Part shown: in pieces, positions 8,046 to 17,102 of the stretch
How the letters are laid out: the number at the start of each line of letters is the position of its first letter
Position numbering within the stretch: the stretch's first letter is position 1
Source of the DNA: Ktedonobacteraceae bacterium
GTDB taxonomy: Bacteria > Chloroflexota > Ktedonobacteria > Ktedonobacterales > Ktedonobacteraceae
Direction of reading: 5' to 3'
Assembly (NCBI GenBank): GCA_035653615.1
Contig: DASRBN010000034.1
Coordinates: 1-64,000, forward strand
DNA: 64,000 nucleotides
Translations under genes and position numbers: made by a program
The notes under the pieces: generated by a model
What the model was told of the DNA's origin: nothing
Database searches by the model: none
What the model saw: the letters and a program-made list of their open reading frames with translations, nothing else

Positions 8046-8630
8046 CTAGCTTTTCTCGCTCACCTGATTGCCTTCCAATTGAAGCTCATCCAACCGCTGC
8101 TCGCTCGTCCGCGCAAGAAAACGTCCACCCAGCACGATCCACAGCGGCAGCAGCACCAGCGAAGGCAGCAGTATGATAAAGGTCAAGGGCGCGAATGCAA
8201 TAAATGAGTAGATGGCAAGGTCGAGCGCCAGCAGCAGGCCTATGATACGCATGGCCCCTTTTGTTTCCCAGGAGACCGATGCAATCCAGATCGCCGCAGA
8301 AATATGGCCGCCATAGCGCATTGAAAGATAGGTTGCCTGGGGAGCGCCGTTGAGCTGCATAATATCCGTCGCTATATCGATGACGAGCCAGCCATATCCT
8401 GCGTACTTCGCCCAGCGCGGTGCCGGAAGCGCCGCTATAACGGGAAACAAGAGCGCGTGTTCCGCGACCGCGAGCAGCGCCAGCAGTTCAGCCACAACCA
8501 CAGAACTGCCGGTCGTCGCATTCCGAAGCGCGGGGATCAGATACGTTACCAGGTGAATGGCGAAAAGAATCGCTGCCGCATAGGCGATATAGGCGACTTT
8601 GTCTTGTTGAGATGATTTCGTTTCGTACAT
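8046..8630 (-). CDS. Multi-pass membrane protein, unknown function (194 aa)
   Basis: A small hydrophobic protein with about six predicted transmembrane segments (roughly residues 12-32, 44-66, 70-92, 105-120, 128-148 and 150-172) and a charged cytoplasmic tail. No catalytic or transport motif is recognised. It stands alone on the minus strand between a plus-strand HU gene and a plus-strand hydrolase gene, so its context gives no clue. The start at 8630 lacks a clear Shine-Dalgarno sequence. Amino-acid composition and length argue for a real gene; function not assigned. Confidence 0.65.
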   Translation of the reverse strand: MYETKSSQQDKVAYIAYAAAILFAIHLVTYLIPALRNATTGSSVVVAELLALLAVAEHALLFPVIAALPAPRWAKYAGYGWLVIDIATDIMQLNGAPQATYLSMRYGGHISAAIWIASVSWETKGAMRIIGLLLALDLAIYSFIAFAPLTFIILLPSLVLLPLWIVLGGRFLARTSEQRLDELQLEGNQVSEKS

Positions 8631-8838
8631 GAGTAGCTCGACTTTCCAGGATGCTTACCTTTTCTCGCACACCAACATTCTTGATGAAAGAAGCATACCT
8701 TCAGTGAGGAGAAAAAACATCCCTCTGCAGACCTGTTTTGGATAGGACTGGAGATGCGTCGGGAAAACTATAAATTGCAGGCTGGTGATTCCCTTAAGTT
8801 CCCAGGACGCGATGAACTCATGCAGGTTCAGGGTCGTC

Positions 8839-8938
8839 AGAGATTCTTCGCTGCGCTCAGAATGACAGGCCCCCGACAGACCGTGTCCTGTTCGGGGCCT
8901 GTCATTCTGAGCGCAGCGAAGAATCTCTAGCCCACTTT
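8839..8938. repeat. Large perfect palindromic repeat (MITE-like), copy 1
   Basis: Two arms of 35 bases (8839-8873 and 8904-8938) are exact reverse complements, containing the core TTCGCTGCGCTCAGAATGAC, and flank a short loop with further internal pairing. The same core occurs as a diverged palindrome at 36343-36408, so this is a dispersed repeat family. The rest of 8631-9077 holds no gene; another inverted repeat lies at 8993-9016. Confidence 0.75.
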
Positions 8939-8992
8939 TGGATATTCACCAGATTGGGGATCATTGACGACATATCTCTTATCTGCTATCAT

Positions 8993-9016
8993 TTCAATAT
9001 CTACTGAAATATTGAA
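8993..9016 (+). promoter_or_regulatory. Operator-like inverted repeat before alpha/beta hydrolase gene
   Basis: A perfect 8-bp inverted repeat, TTCAATAT and ATATTGAA, is separated by 8 bases and lies about 60 bases before the start codon at 9078. Its size and AT-rich dyad symmetry fit a repressor operator (for example TetR or PadR type), but no cognate regulator gene adjoins it. Confidence 0.4.
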
Positions 9017-9077
9017 GACGGAAGCACAATGCGGATATCCTGCCCGAGAAGAGTGGCTCATGAAAGGATGAGGAATA

Positions 9078-10073
9078 ATGGCCGATCAGGATGCGTATGG
9101 AGAGAGTTCGGAAGTCAGTTGGCCGCTGGATTCGACCAATGTTTATGGTACGCTGGTCAGACCGGCCGCCCCCGGGCCATTTCCTGCCGTGGTGATGGTG
9201 GCAGGCAGCGGCCCTACGGATCGGGATTGGAATTCGCCGCTTCTACCAGGCTCTAATGGCAGTGCGCGCCTGCTGGCGGAGGCATTAGCGCAGGCAGGTT
9301 TTGCCTCGCTGCGTTACGACAAACGGGTTTCCGGCCCCCATGCTCGCGAGAACCTGCCACTGCTGACCGGCAAGCTCAGCATGCAAAGCCATGTCGATGA
9401 ACTGGCCGGGGCCGTATGTACACTGGCCCATCAGTCGTACGTGCGTTCTGACCGCGTCTTCGCGCTCGCTAACAGCGAGGGAACTCTGCACGCTCTGAAC
9501 TACCAACTGCACAACCCCGCGATTCCGTTGGTGGGACTCGTACTCATCGGCCCGCCTGGACGAGCTGTTGGCACAGTGGCGCGGTCGCAATTGGCGGCGC
9601 AGGCGTCCAGCATTCCAGATGGAGATGCATTGCTGGCGCTCTATGATGCCGCTATCTCCCGCTTCCTGGCAGGAGAACCTACCAACCCTGATCCGGCGCT
9701 ACCGGAGGGGGTTCAGATGCTGCTGCAAGGCCTGGAAAGTCCCGCCAACTTGCCATTTGCCCGCGAACTCTGGGTGGCCGATGCCGCTCCCCTGCTCAGG
9801 CAGGTTAACGTTCCTATGCTGGTCATCATTGGGAAGAAAGACATCCAGGTAGACTGGCAAGCCGATGGTGGGCCGCTCCAACGTGCCGCTGAGGGACGTA
9901 AAGATATAACTTTCCTCTTCCCTGAGAATGCGAATCACGTCCTCAAGCAAGAGCTGCGGCCCCGGTCGGAGTTGATAGCACCCGAGATAGTGGAGAGCTA
10001 CAATGGTCCCAATACACACCTGGACCCGGAGGCGCTGACCGGCATTCTAGAGTGGCTGGCGGGCCACGTTTGA
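9078..10073 (+). CDS. Alpha/beta-hydrolase family protein (331 aa)
   Basis: An alpha/beta hydrolase of the dienelactone/acyl-esterase type. Visible elements are the oxyanion-hole segment VVMVAGSGPTDRDWN (residues about 35-49), LRYDKRVSG, a nucleophile-elbow-like ALANSEGTLHAL with Ser about 137, an Asp in MLVIIGKKDIQVDW, and a late His in ENANHVLKQEL. These fit a Ser-Asp-His triad in a cytoplasmic esterase; there is no signal peptide. ATG 9078 follows GGATGAGG. An operator-like palindrome precedes it, so expression may be inducible. The nucleophile elbow reads NSEGT rather than GxSxG, as in some members of this subgroup. Substrate unknown. Confidence 0.75.
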   Translation: MADQDAYGESSEVSWPLDSTNVYGTLVRPAAPGPFPAVVMVAGSGPTDRDWNSPLLPGSNGSARLLAEALAQAGFASLRYDKRVSGPHARENLPLLTGKLSMQSHVDELAGAVCTLAHQSYVRSDRVFALANSEGTLHALNYQLHNPAIPLVGLVLIGPPGRAVGTVARSQLAAQASSIPDGDALLALYDAAISRFLAGEPTNPDPALPEGVQMLLQGLESPANLPFARELWVADAAPLLRQVNVPMLVIIGKKDIQVDWQADGGPLQRAAEGRKDITFLFPENANHVLKQELRPRSELIAPEIVESYNGPNTHLDPEALTGILEWLAGHV

Positions 10074-10094
10074 CGCGGTTTAGTGCAGAGGCTT

Positions 10095-13000
10095 CTACTC
10101 CACCACCACATTCAATTCCCACCCGGTCTCCTCTTTGAATCGCCGCTGCACATCCGCAATTATCTCCATGCTCACCGCCCCCACGCAATTCACGCTCAAC
10201 GTTGTGTTATGTTGAAATAGTTGAGGTTCGCCATTGATGGTTACACCTTCAGGCAACAGGCGGCGAACTGCCTCGATCAGCGCAAGGCGATGCACGATGG
10301 GATAGATGTACACTTTCCAACCGGTCTGAGCGGCCAGGCTTGCGAGTTGCTCCGCGTAGCGCTGCTTCGCCAACTCAGGGAAGTGGAAATGCGCCCATAA
10401 GATACCCTTGGAGGAATCAGCTCCAACACGATAGAAGGTAGGTTCGCTGCCGAATGTTTCCCTGACGAGCACCATCGCCTGCCCCTGGGGCATTCGTTCT
10501 GGCATCGTGTTGCCAGCTTTCCCCGCTTTTTGACCTTTCTGTCCAGGGGCAATCAATCGGAGTTGCCAGCCTGTCTCTTGCAAAAATTGCTGTTGCGCCT
10601 CTTCCATAGCTTCGGGGCTGGCGTTGCCAGTGTAATGGACACCGACCGCGTGCTGATCGAGGTAGAGCGAGGGTGTGCCAGAGCATTGCAATTCTGGAGG
10701 CAGCACGCGGCGTGCCATCTCGACCAGCGCCTCCTGGTTCGTCGTGGGATGCAGCCGCACCTGCCAGCCGGTCTGCGCCTCGAGCTGCTCGAAAACCCCC
10801 GCGTAACGGGTCGCCGCGACATCCGGGAACTGGAAACGCGGCACCAGCGTTATCGAGGCGATATCCAGGCCAACTTTCGTGAAACCGGGTAATCCTCCTA
10901 GCAATCGTTGAGCCACCTGGTGCGCCGTGTGCTGATCCACCGGCGCGCTGGCACGCGCCGGCAACATGGCCGTGCCGAATGTCATTGTAAGGGCGGGAGT
11001 GGACGAGGATACGGGGTGGGGGCCCTCGTTCAACTCACCGGATGCGGATGAGAGGATGGAACCTTTAAGGTCGCCCTCGCTCAATTCACCGCCAGCCTGG
11101 TCAGAACCCTTATAGCCGTCCTCACGAGGAAAAACGATATTGCCATTTATCTGCAATTCAAGCTGCCAGCCAGTCTCCTCGAAAAAGCCGGCGCGGGCCT
11201 GCGCAATCTCTGCCTCTGTTGCCTGGCCTCTACAATGCAGCAAGACTGCCCAGCGATCAAAGTAGAGCGAGGGCGTCGATTCTACAGTCAAGCTCGCCGG
11301 GAGATGGCGATAAGCGGCCTTGACCAGTTCCCCCTGGTGCGCGTTCGTCGCCAGCGTGATCGAGACACCGACTTCTTCCGCGGCAGCGGCCAGGGCGCCA
11401 GCATACTTTTCATAGGCCACCGCCGGAAAGTGGAAAGCAAGTGTGACCGCGCCTGTATCGGGGTCTACACTGCGCCGGTAGAGATCGGGAGGCGAGCCGA
11501 TATATTGCTCAATGATGCTCAAAATCCAGTTCTGATCGGGGCGATCATAGACTTCCGGCTCTTCCAGCGTCTCACGCCACTCGGGAGCGAGGCTATAGAG
11601 CGTCAGTCCTTCGCCTTCGAAGACCGTGCGGCTCTGGGTGAAGAGCAGCGGGTACTTATGCAGGAGCTTTGCCACCGAAAGCCGGTCTTCGAGGGATTGC
11701 GATGAAAGGCCGGCCATTTCGCATAGCTCGCCCAGCGTATACATTGTATCCTCTTCGCACTGCCGCGCCAGTTCGTAAGCGGACAGATGGCGGCGAATAC
11801 GCCGGCTCACCTTCACGAGCTCATTCAAGTAGGCTCCGGCGCCGGCACTCGATTCTTGCGCATCCTGCGGCGCGGGTCCCAGCACTTCGAGGATGGATGA
11901 GAACGGAAAGCGCGTGCGCTCCTGCGAGACGCCCCTGGGCAGGTAGACGCGCACGGCGGCGCCCGGTTCGATGGCGCGGCAGATGGTGGGTTTGGCGCTT
12001 TCGGGACTCAGCAGCAGCAAGAGCACGCTGCCTACGAGGTCGCCCAGAAAATCTTCGGGCGTCTCCTCGAACTGGCCGCGCACGCGATAGGCCTCTTCCA
12101 GCGCGTGCTGCCGCACGAAGTAGCGCTGCTCGTAGTCCTCCATAAAGGTATCGAGGATGCTGGCGGTCGCTTCCTCCGTCGCCTCACCGTACCAGATCAA
12201 GGCAAGTTCGCGAGCGGTGACGATACGCAGGGTGGGAACTGCTGTGACGGCCCGCCAGAGTTCCTCGATATGCGTATAGTCGAATGGCCTGCCCTTGCCA
12301 ATGCCTGTTGGCAGTGGTGGAAGCGCAACAGTGGTCGATGAATCGGCCCTGGGCGCGATCAATCGGCCCCTACGGTCTTCGAGCGTCATGCCGTTGGTTG
12401 GTAGCAGCACTTCGGTTTCTGTGAGCAGGGTGCGCAAGGCGGCGCGAGCCTCGTCATCGCCATGCACGAGGGCGACCCGGCGCGGCTTGAGGGCCGCGGC
12501 ATAGGCAGCCAGTTCTCCGCCGTCGGCATGCGCGCTCAGGCTGTACTTCGCGAAATGGCATTGTACCTGCACCTGCTGCCCGTTGAGTTCGAGATATGAG
12601 GACTTCGGATCGGAATCTGCCAGGTCGAGCAGGCGCTTGCCGGGCGATTCTTCGTCCTGGTAGCCGGTAATCAGAATCGAGGCATTGGGATTGGGAGCGA
12701 GCCGTGCGGCGTACCATGCGCTGGGGCCGCCGGTGAGCATACCACTGCTGGAAAGGATGCATGTCGGAGGCCCGGCAAGGATGCGCTCGCGGTCGCGGTC
12801 GTCGCGCACGAAGGAGACATTCGGGCCTGTGAAAGGCAGGTAGCCCTTGCGAATTTGCCTCTGCAGGCGCGGCGTCAGAGCCTCAGGCAGCAGCAAATAG
12901 GTGGAGCAGACGCGGCGTACCAGGCCATCTACATAGATGGGGAAGGATGGTATCTGGCCCTTTTCCTGTGCCTCCTGTAAGATCAACAAAATTTCCTGGC

Positions 13001-13721
13001 CCCTGCCGAGTCCAAAGCAGGGGATAAGCGTGTGACCGCCATTGGCCAGACCGGCGGCAACCGCCTGGGCGAGCCGCTGCTCCTCGGCCTGGCGATTGGG
13101 ATGCAACCGCGAACCATAGGTTGATTCCAGCACCAGCAGGTCAGGACGCTCAATGGGCGGGGGCACCGCGCCAGGTACCGTGCGCTGCGGCGTGCTGCTG
13201 ATATCGCCTGAGACGACTATCGAGCCATCGGATGCGCTAAAGCCCAGGCTTACGGCCCCGGCGATATGCCCGGCGCGGCTGGCGCAAATAGTGATGCCGG
13301 GGAGTAGCGGCAAAGTGAAAGGTTCGCCGACCGCCAGGGGACGCACCCGTGCCAGCATATCGGAAACGAGCGTCCCCGGGTACAGAGGCAATTCCATTTC
13401 TTCTACTGCCCGGCGCGTCATCACCTTCAGCGCATCGGCAAGCATGACTTCCATCAGTAAAGCGGTCGCGCGCGAGGCAAAGATGGGAGCGGCGGGGAAG
13501 GCCTGGTGCAGCAGGGGCAGCGCGCCAATATGGTCCGCGTGGGCGTGCGTGACGAAAATGGCCCGTACATCCTTGCCCTCGAGCAGGGCAAGGTCGGGCA
13601 GAGGATCTGCCTTCTTATCCACGCGCACGCCCGCGTCAACTACAATCCATTGATCCGCGATCTCTATGGCAAGGCAGCTCGCGCCTACACCGCTGGCACC
13701 GCCTGCGAAAATCACCTGCAT
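10095..13721 (-). CDS. MBL-fold/beta-CASP nuclease-like protein with three C-terminal repeats (1208 aa)
   Basis: Residues 1-450 form a beta-CASP metallo-beta-lactamase as in CPSF73 and RNase J relatives: HAHADH metal motif at 59-64, GHIAGAV (about 150), the Asp/Glu motif LESTYGS (about 200), and a C-terminal SAHADGGEL with HGDDEA. Such enzymes cut or trim RNA using two zinc ions. A middle part (about 460-720) lacks a clear family. The last 475 residues hold three related units (about 735-855, 935-1055 and 1090-1208), each with FHFP or FQFP, a Leu-Pro segment and a closing ETGWQL/ETGWEL. Family members usually have 400-650 residues, so this is an unusual fusion. It converges with the alpha/beta hydrolase gene and precedes no operon partner. 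Confidence 0.8.
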   Translation of the reverse strand: MQVIFAGGASGVGASCLAIEIADQWIVVDAGVRVDKKADPLPDLALLEGKDVRAIFVTHAHADHIGALPLLHQAFPAAPIFASRATALLMEVMLADALKVMTRRAVEEMELPLYPGTLVSDMLARVRPLAVGEPFTLPLLPGITICASRAGHIAGAVSLGFSASDGSIVVSGDISSTPQRTVPGAVPPPIERPDLLVLESTYGSRLHPNRQAEEQRLAQAVAAGLANGGHTLIPCFGLGRGQEILLILQEAQEKGQIPSFPIYVDGLVRRVCSTYLLLPEALTPRLQRQIRKGYLPFTGPNVSFVRDDRDRERILAGPPTCILSSSGMLTGGPSAWYAARLAPNPNASILITGYQDEESPGKRLLDLADSDPKSSYLELNGQQVQVQCHFAKYSLSAHADGGELAAYAAALKPRRVALVHGDDEARAALRTLLTETEVLLPTNGMTLEDRRGRLIAPRADSSTTVALPPLPTGIGKGRPFDYTHIEELWRAVTAVPTLRIVTARELALIWYGEATEEATASILDTFMEDYEQRYFVRQHALEEAYRVRGQFEETPEDFLGDLVGSVLLLLLSPESAKPTICRAIEPGAAVRVYLPRGVSQERTRFPFSSILEVLGPAPQDAQESSAGAGAYLNELVKVSRRIRRHLSAYELARQCEEDTMYTLGELCEMAGLSSQSLEDRLSVAKLLHKYPLLFTQSRTVFEGEGLTLYSLAPEWRETLEEPEVYDRPDQNWILSIIEQYIGSPPDLYRRSVDPDTGAVTLAFHFPAVAYEKYAGALAAAAEEVGVSITLATNAHQGELVKAAYRHLPASLTVESTPSLYFDRWAVLLHCRGQATEAEIAQARAGFFEETGWQLELQINGNIVFPREDGYKGSDQAGGELSEGDLKGSILSSASGELNEGPHPVSSSTPALTMTFGTAMLPARASAPVDQHTAHQVAQRLLGGLPGFTKVGLDIASITLVPRFQFPDVAATRYAGVFEQLEAQTGWQVRLHPTTNQEALVEMARRVLPPELQCSGTPSLYLDQHAVGVHYTGNASPEAMEEAQQQFLQETGWQLRLIAPGQKGQKAGKAGNTMPERMPQGQAMVLVRETFGSEPTFYRVGADSSKGILWAHFHFPELAKQRYAEQLASLAAQTGWKVYIYPIVHRLALIEAVRRLLPEGVTINGEPQLFQHNTTLSVNCVGAVSMEIIADVQRRFKEETGWELNVVVE

Positions 13722-13728
13722 TGTCTTT

Positions 13729-14103
13729 TCACACCATAAATTTCTCTATAACATTCACCACATCTTCTACCACAAACGGCTTGAAGAGGATTGCGTCTGC
13801 ATGAAGGGATTGAGCCTCGTCCAGTCTATCCATTGCCGTCATCATCACAATGATGTGCCGATTGCGCACCTGCGGTTCGGCATCCAGGATTGCGCACACC
13901 TCTTTGCCGCTCAATCCCGGCATCATCAGGTCGAGGAAGACCAGGAAATTTCCGTCGCCGCGCAGGATATGCAGCGCCTCAATGCCGCTGCGCACAACCT
14001 GGATGGGATAGCCCTCGAAATCAAGCATATCTATCATCATATCACGAATCACCGGATCATCATCCACCACCAGAACCTTAGTTGGTTTCGCCTGCTGGCT
14101 CAT
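13729..14103 (-). CDS. Response regulator, receiver domain only (124 aa)
   Basis: A stand-alone receiver (CheY-like) domain: acidic pocket VVDDDP (14-16), phospho-acceptor D58 in FLDLMMPG, Thr in MMTAMD and Lys in LFKPF. There is no DNA-binding output domain, so it probably acts in a phosphorelay or by protein contact. I chose ATG 14103 because the receiver fold begins just after it; longer frames add an unrelated N-terminus. The start lies inside the end of the histidine kinase gene (26-base overlap), which indicates translational coupling and a cognate kinase-regulator pair. It is followed after 7 bases by the beta-CASP gene on the same strand, which may be co-transcribed. Confidence 0.88.
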   Translation of the reverse strand: MSQQAKPTKVLVVDDDPVIRDMMIDMLDFEGYPIQVVRSGIEALHILRGDGNFLVFLDLMMPGLSGKEVCAILDAEPQVRNRHIIVMMTAMDRLDEAQSLHADAILFKPFVVEDVVNVIEKFMV

Positions 14104-16819
14104 CTTCCTCATCCTTCTCAGTCGTATCGATGGGCGCATCAATACGCGGGAGATAGAAACTAAAGACCGATCCGCGCTGTGGGATGCTTTGCTCAAGCCA
14201 TAATTTGCCGCCCATGGCCTCGATATAGTGGCGGCAGATATAGAGGCCCAGACCTGAGCCACGCACCGGAGTCGTCAGCGAACGAGTGGCGCGCACGAAC
14301 TTCTCAAAAATGCGCTGCTGATCTTCCGGGGGAATGCCTTCTCCCTCGTCGATCACGCGTACCTGAACGACCGGCGGGTCTTCTCCACCGGCCAATTGCG
14401 TGTAGTCAACCTGGTCTTCGGGGAGTTGCAACTGCGATAGCGTGGTAGCGCGAGCCGCGATGATGATGCGACCGCTGGGCGGGGAATATTTGGCCGCGTT
14501 ATCGAGCAAGTTTGTTATCACCTGGCGCAGGAGCAATGCATCACAGTTCACCCACAGGTCGCGTGCTATCTGTACGATGATCTGCTGCTCGATATTGATG
14601 CTGAGCATGGTCGTCGCCACCTCGGCTGCCGCCAGCACCTGGACAGGGCTAAGCTGCAAATCGTGCTTTTTTTCCAGCGCGCCCATCTTCGCGGCCTCGG
14701 TCATATTGGCTACCAGGTCGATTAATTGTTGTGTCGAGCCGGCGATTTTCGAGGCGTAACGCTGCACTTGCTGCGCAGTGATGCGCCCGCTCTGGCGCTT
14801 CAATAATGAGGCATAGCCGCTGATAGCGCTCAGCGGTGTGCGCAATTCATGCGAGGCCGTCACAATGAATTCGTCCTTGAGCCTGTCCAGGCGCTGCAAT
14901 TCCGCGTAGGCTAGTTGAATCTTCTCGAAAAGCTGCGCGTTGCGTATCGCGCTGGCCGCCTGGGCCGAGATAGCCAGCAGCACGCCCACCTCTTCCGGGC
15001 GGAATACGCGTTTGAGGCCCGGCGTATGCACCGCCAGGATGCCGACTATTTCGGTCTGGTAGCGCACAGGTAGCATCAACATCTTTTCGATCTTCGTTTC
15101 ATGCAGGAAAATCGCACCGCCCTCGCCACTGACCTGAGAAATTTCCTCGACCTTGTCCGCATCGAGATAGAAAAATGATTCGGCCTCAACCTGTTGTTCA
15201 AGTATCGAACCTTTGAACGGCAGGCGAATCATCTCTATCAGATCATCCTGCTTTTCTTTGCCCGGTGTCCAGGAAGGATCGCCTCGCCGCGTCGCTTTGT
15301 TCCACTCGCCTGTCGCATCGTAGATGGCCTGCGCGATGAGTTCGCTCTGGTCATCGGACAGCTGGAAGAACGTACACATCTCGGCCTGCACCAGCGTCGC
15401 TACCGTTTCGACGAACTTACGCAGCAATTCGGTCAAGTTCAGAACGGTGCTGATTGCCAGCAGCGCGCTGTTCATGGCGGCCAGCGACTCCTCGCGCTGC
15501 CTGGCTTTGTGCAGTGATTGGCGTGATTTCTCGTAGAGCCTGGCGTTCTCGATGCTGACCGTGGCGATTTGCAGCATGGTTTCCAGCACCAGCACTTCCT
15601 CGCTGCTATAGCCATGCGGGCGGTCGCTGGTAATACACAGCGAGCCAACCACGCGTGTAAACATCTTCATCGGCAAGAGCAGAAAGCTCTCCGCCTTCGT
15701 CTGGTCTCCCCACGCGCCTTTCAGCAGTTCCTCATATTCACCGTAGCCACCATGCTCGGTATCCTCTAGCGTCATCTGCACGGTTTTTTTCTCGACCTGC
15801 ATGAGACGCCACCACACGGGACGATCCCCGGCATGGGCCACCTGGGGATTATCAAGGATGCCGGCAATGCGTTTTCCCTTGTCGACGGCCAGTATGTCGT
15901 AAATTCCGCGCGTGTCGCGATCATAGAGGGTGAGCAACATCGAGGAGACATCGACGACACCGGTGACGAAGCGGTAAACCTCTTCAACCAGGTCGGTGAG
16001 ACTGACCCCTGTGGGAAAAGCCATGCTGATTTGTTGCAGCTTTTGCATATAATCCCTGCTATGCATATGCAAGCGCTGCAAGGTGGTATTTTGAAGGTAG
16101 AGCGCGATACGCTCCGCGAATAGCAATGATTCCTGGCGGTGCTTTTGCTGGAATACCAGGCCGGGCGAGGATAAATAGAGAATGACCACTCCCAGCATGT
16201 CCGGTCCATTCTTTTTATCAAGTGGACCACCGCCCATGAGCGGCGCGAGCGCAGGTTCTTGAACAGGCACGCTCAGATAATAGTTAGGGATGATATCCGA
16301 CTGAAAATGCGCCTTAGGCTCGGCATAAAGAGAGGCCAGGTAGTCTTGATGGCGTACAATGATCGGCTCGTTTCTACGCCACGTATAGCCGATCAAATCC
16401 ACCCCATAAGGATAGGCTGCGCCGGGGGGAAAGAGGTCCTTCGCCTGCGCTGCTGATACCGTTTCTACATCGTCAAATGGCGATGTGCCATGTTCCAACG
16501 GCTGCGAGCTCCGCCTGAGCCGCTGGATAGCCGACGCGGATGGATCTCCGAGTTCGCCGGTAGTATGGGCGAGAGGGCCGGTCGAAGTTGCTGCTTCCGC
16601 GCGCAAGTTCGCGCGCATAAAGGGCTGCCTGGAATGGTTTGTAGTGAGGCGCACGTGCAGGCGCACGACCATCTGGCCGATAAACTCATCATAGAGCGCA
16701 ATCACAGCCCCATTGGCTCCAAACTGCCGCATCATCTGCTGTAAGAGCGTCTTGAGCAGCGACAACGGGTATTGCTCTTCAGCTTGTGGTTCAGGCTCGC
16801 CCCAGACAGCTGTTGACAT
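14078..16819 (-). CDS. GAF-domain sensor histidine kinase (913 aa)
   Basis: A large soluble histidine kinase. The N-terminal about 640 residues hold about three GAF-like sensor modules separated by helices. The kinase core has the H-box ASHELRTPLSAISGY (phospho-acceptor His about 657), an N-box NLLDNAAKYS (about 771), and G-boxes DEGEGIPPEDQ and GSGLGLYICRH. No transmembrane helix is visible, so signals are sensed in the cytoplasm, possibly small ligands, nucleotides or light via GAF domains. No bilin-binding Cys is evident. It overlaps the stand-alone receiver gene, its likely phosphorylation partner. A low-complexity linker near residues 70-110 looks disordered. Confidence 0.9.
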   Translation of the reverse strand: MSTAVWGEPEPQAEEQYPLSLLKTLLQQMMRQFGANGAVIALYDEFIGQMVVRLHVRLTTNHSRQPFMRANLRAEAATSTGPLAHTTGELGDPSASAIQRLRRSSQPLEHGTSPFDDVETVSAAQAKDLFPPGAAYPYGVDLIGYTWRRNEPIIVRHQDYLASLYAEPKAHFQSDIIPNYYLSVPVQEPALAPLMGGGPLDKKNGPDMLGVVILYLSSPGLVFQQKHRQESLLFAERIALYLQNTTLQRLHMHSRDYMQKLQQISMAFPTGVSLTDLVEEVYRFVTGVVDVSSMLLTLYDRDTRGIYDILAVDKGKRIAGILDNPQVAHAGDRPVWWRLMQVEKKTVQMTLEDTEHGGYGEYEELLKGAWGDQTKAESFLLLPMKMFTRVVGSLCITSDRPHGYSSEEVLVLETMLQIATVSIENARLYEKSRQSLHKARQREESLAAMNSALLAISTVLNLTELLRKFVETVATLVQAEMCTFFQLSDDQSELIAQAIYDATGEWNKATRRGDPSWTPGKEKQDDLIEMIRLPFKGSILEQQVEAESFFYLDADKVEEISQVSGEGGAIFLHETKIEKMLMLPVRYQTEIVGILAVHTPGLKRVFRPEEVGVLLAISAQAASAIRNAQLFEKIQLAYAELQRLDRLKDEFIVTASHELRTPLSAISGYASLLKRQSGRITAQQVQRYASKIAGSTQQLIDLVANMTEAAKMGALEKKHDLQLSPVQVLAAAEVATTMLSINIEQQIIVQIARDLWVNCDALLLRQVITNLLDNAAKYSPPSGRIIIAARATTLSQLQLPEDQVDYTQLAGGEDPPVVQVRVIDEGEGIPPEDQQRIFEKFVRATRSLTTPVRGSGLGLYICRHYIEAMGGKLWLEQSIPQRGSVFSFYLPRIDAPIDTTEKDEEDEPAGETN

Positions 16820-17102
16820 ATTTTTCTCTCATCTCTCCCGGCGCTCATTCATCTTGCCCATTGTCCATGCCGGGGAGCGCAATCAGCGCTTCAGACTCAA
16901 GCAAGATGAAAGGGATGGTAGGCTCTTGCACGCGCTGGCGCAAAACGATATAAGTTGCACCAAAAACGCTTCGATGTACTCTAGCATATCATAGCAGTGA
17001 GTACGATTCAACCTTTATGATGCCGGTGACATATGTGATATCATGAACCGCAAAAGGCGAGAGGGGTAGGATAAGTGGATATTCCAAGGAGAGAAAGGAC
17101 GC

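Noticed and set aside
9028-9256. Alternative upstream start for the alpha/beta hydrolase gene
   Set aside because: The frame from 9029 is a different reading frame and the hydrolase motifs begin only after ATG 9078, which has a proper ribosome-binding site.
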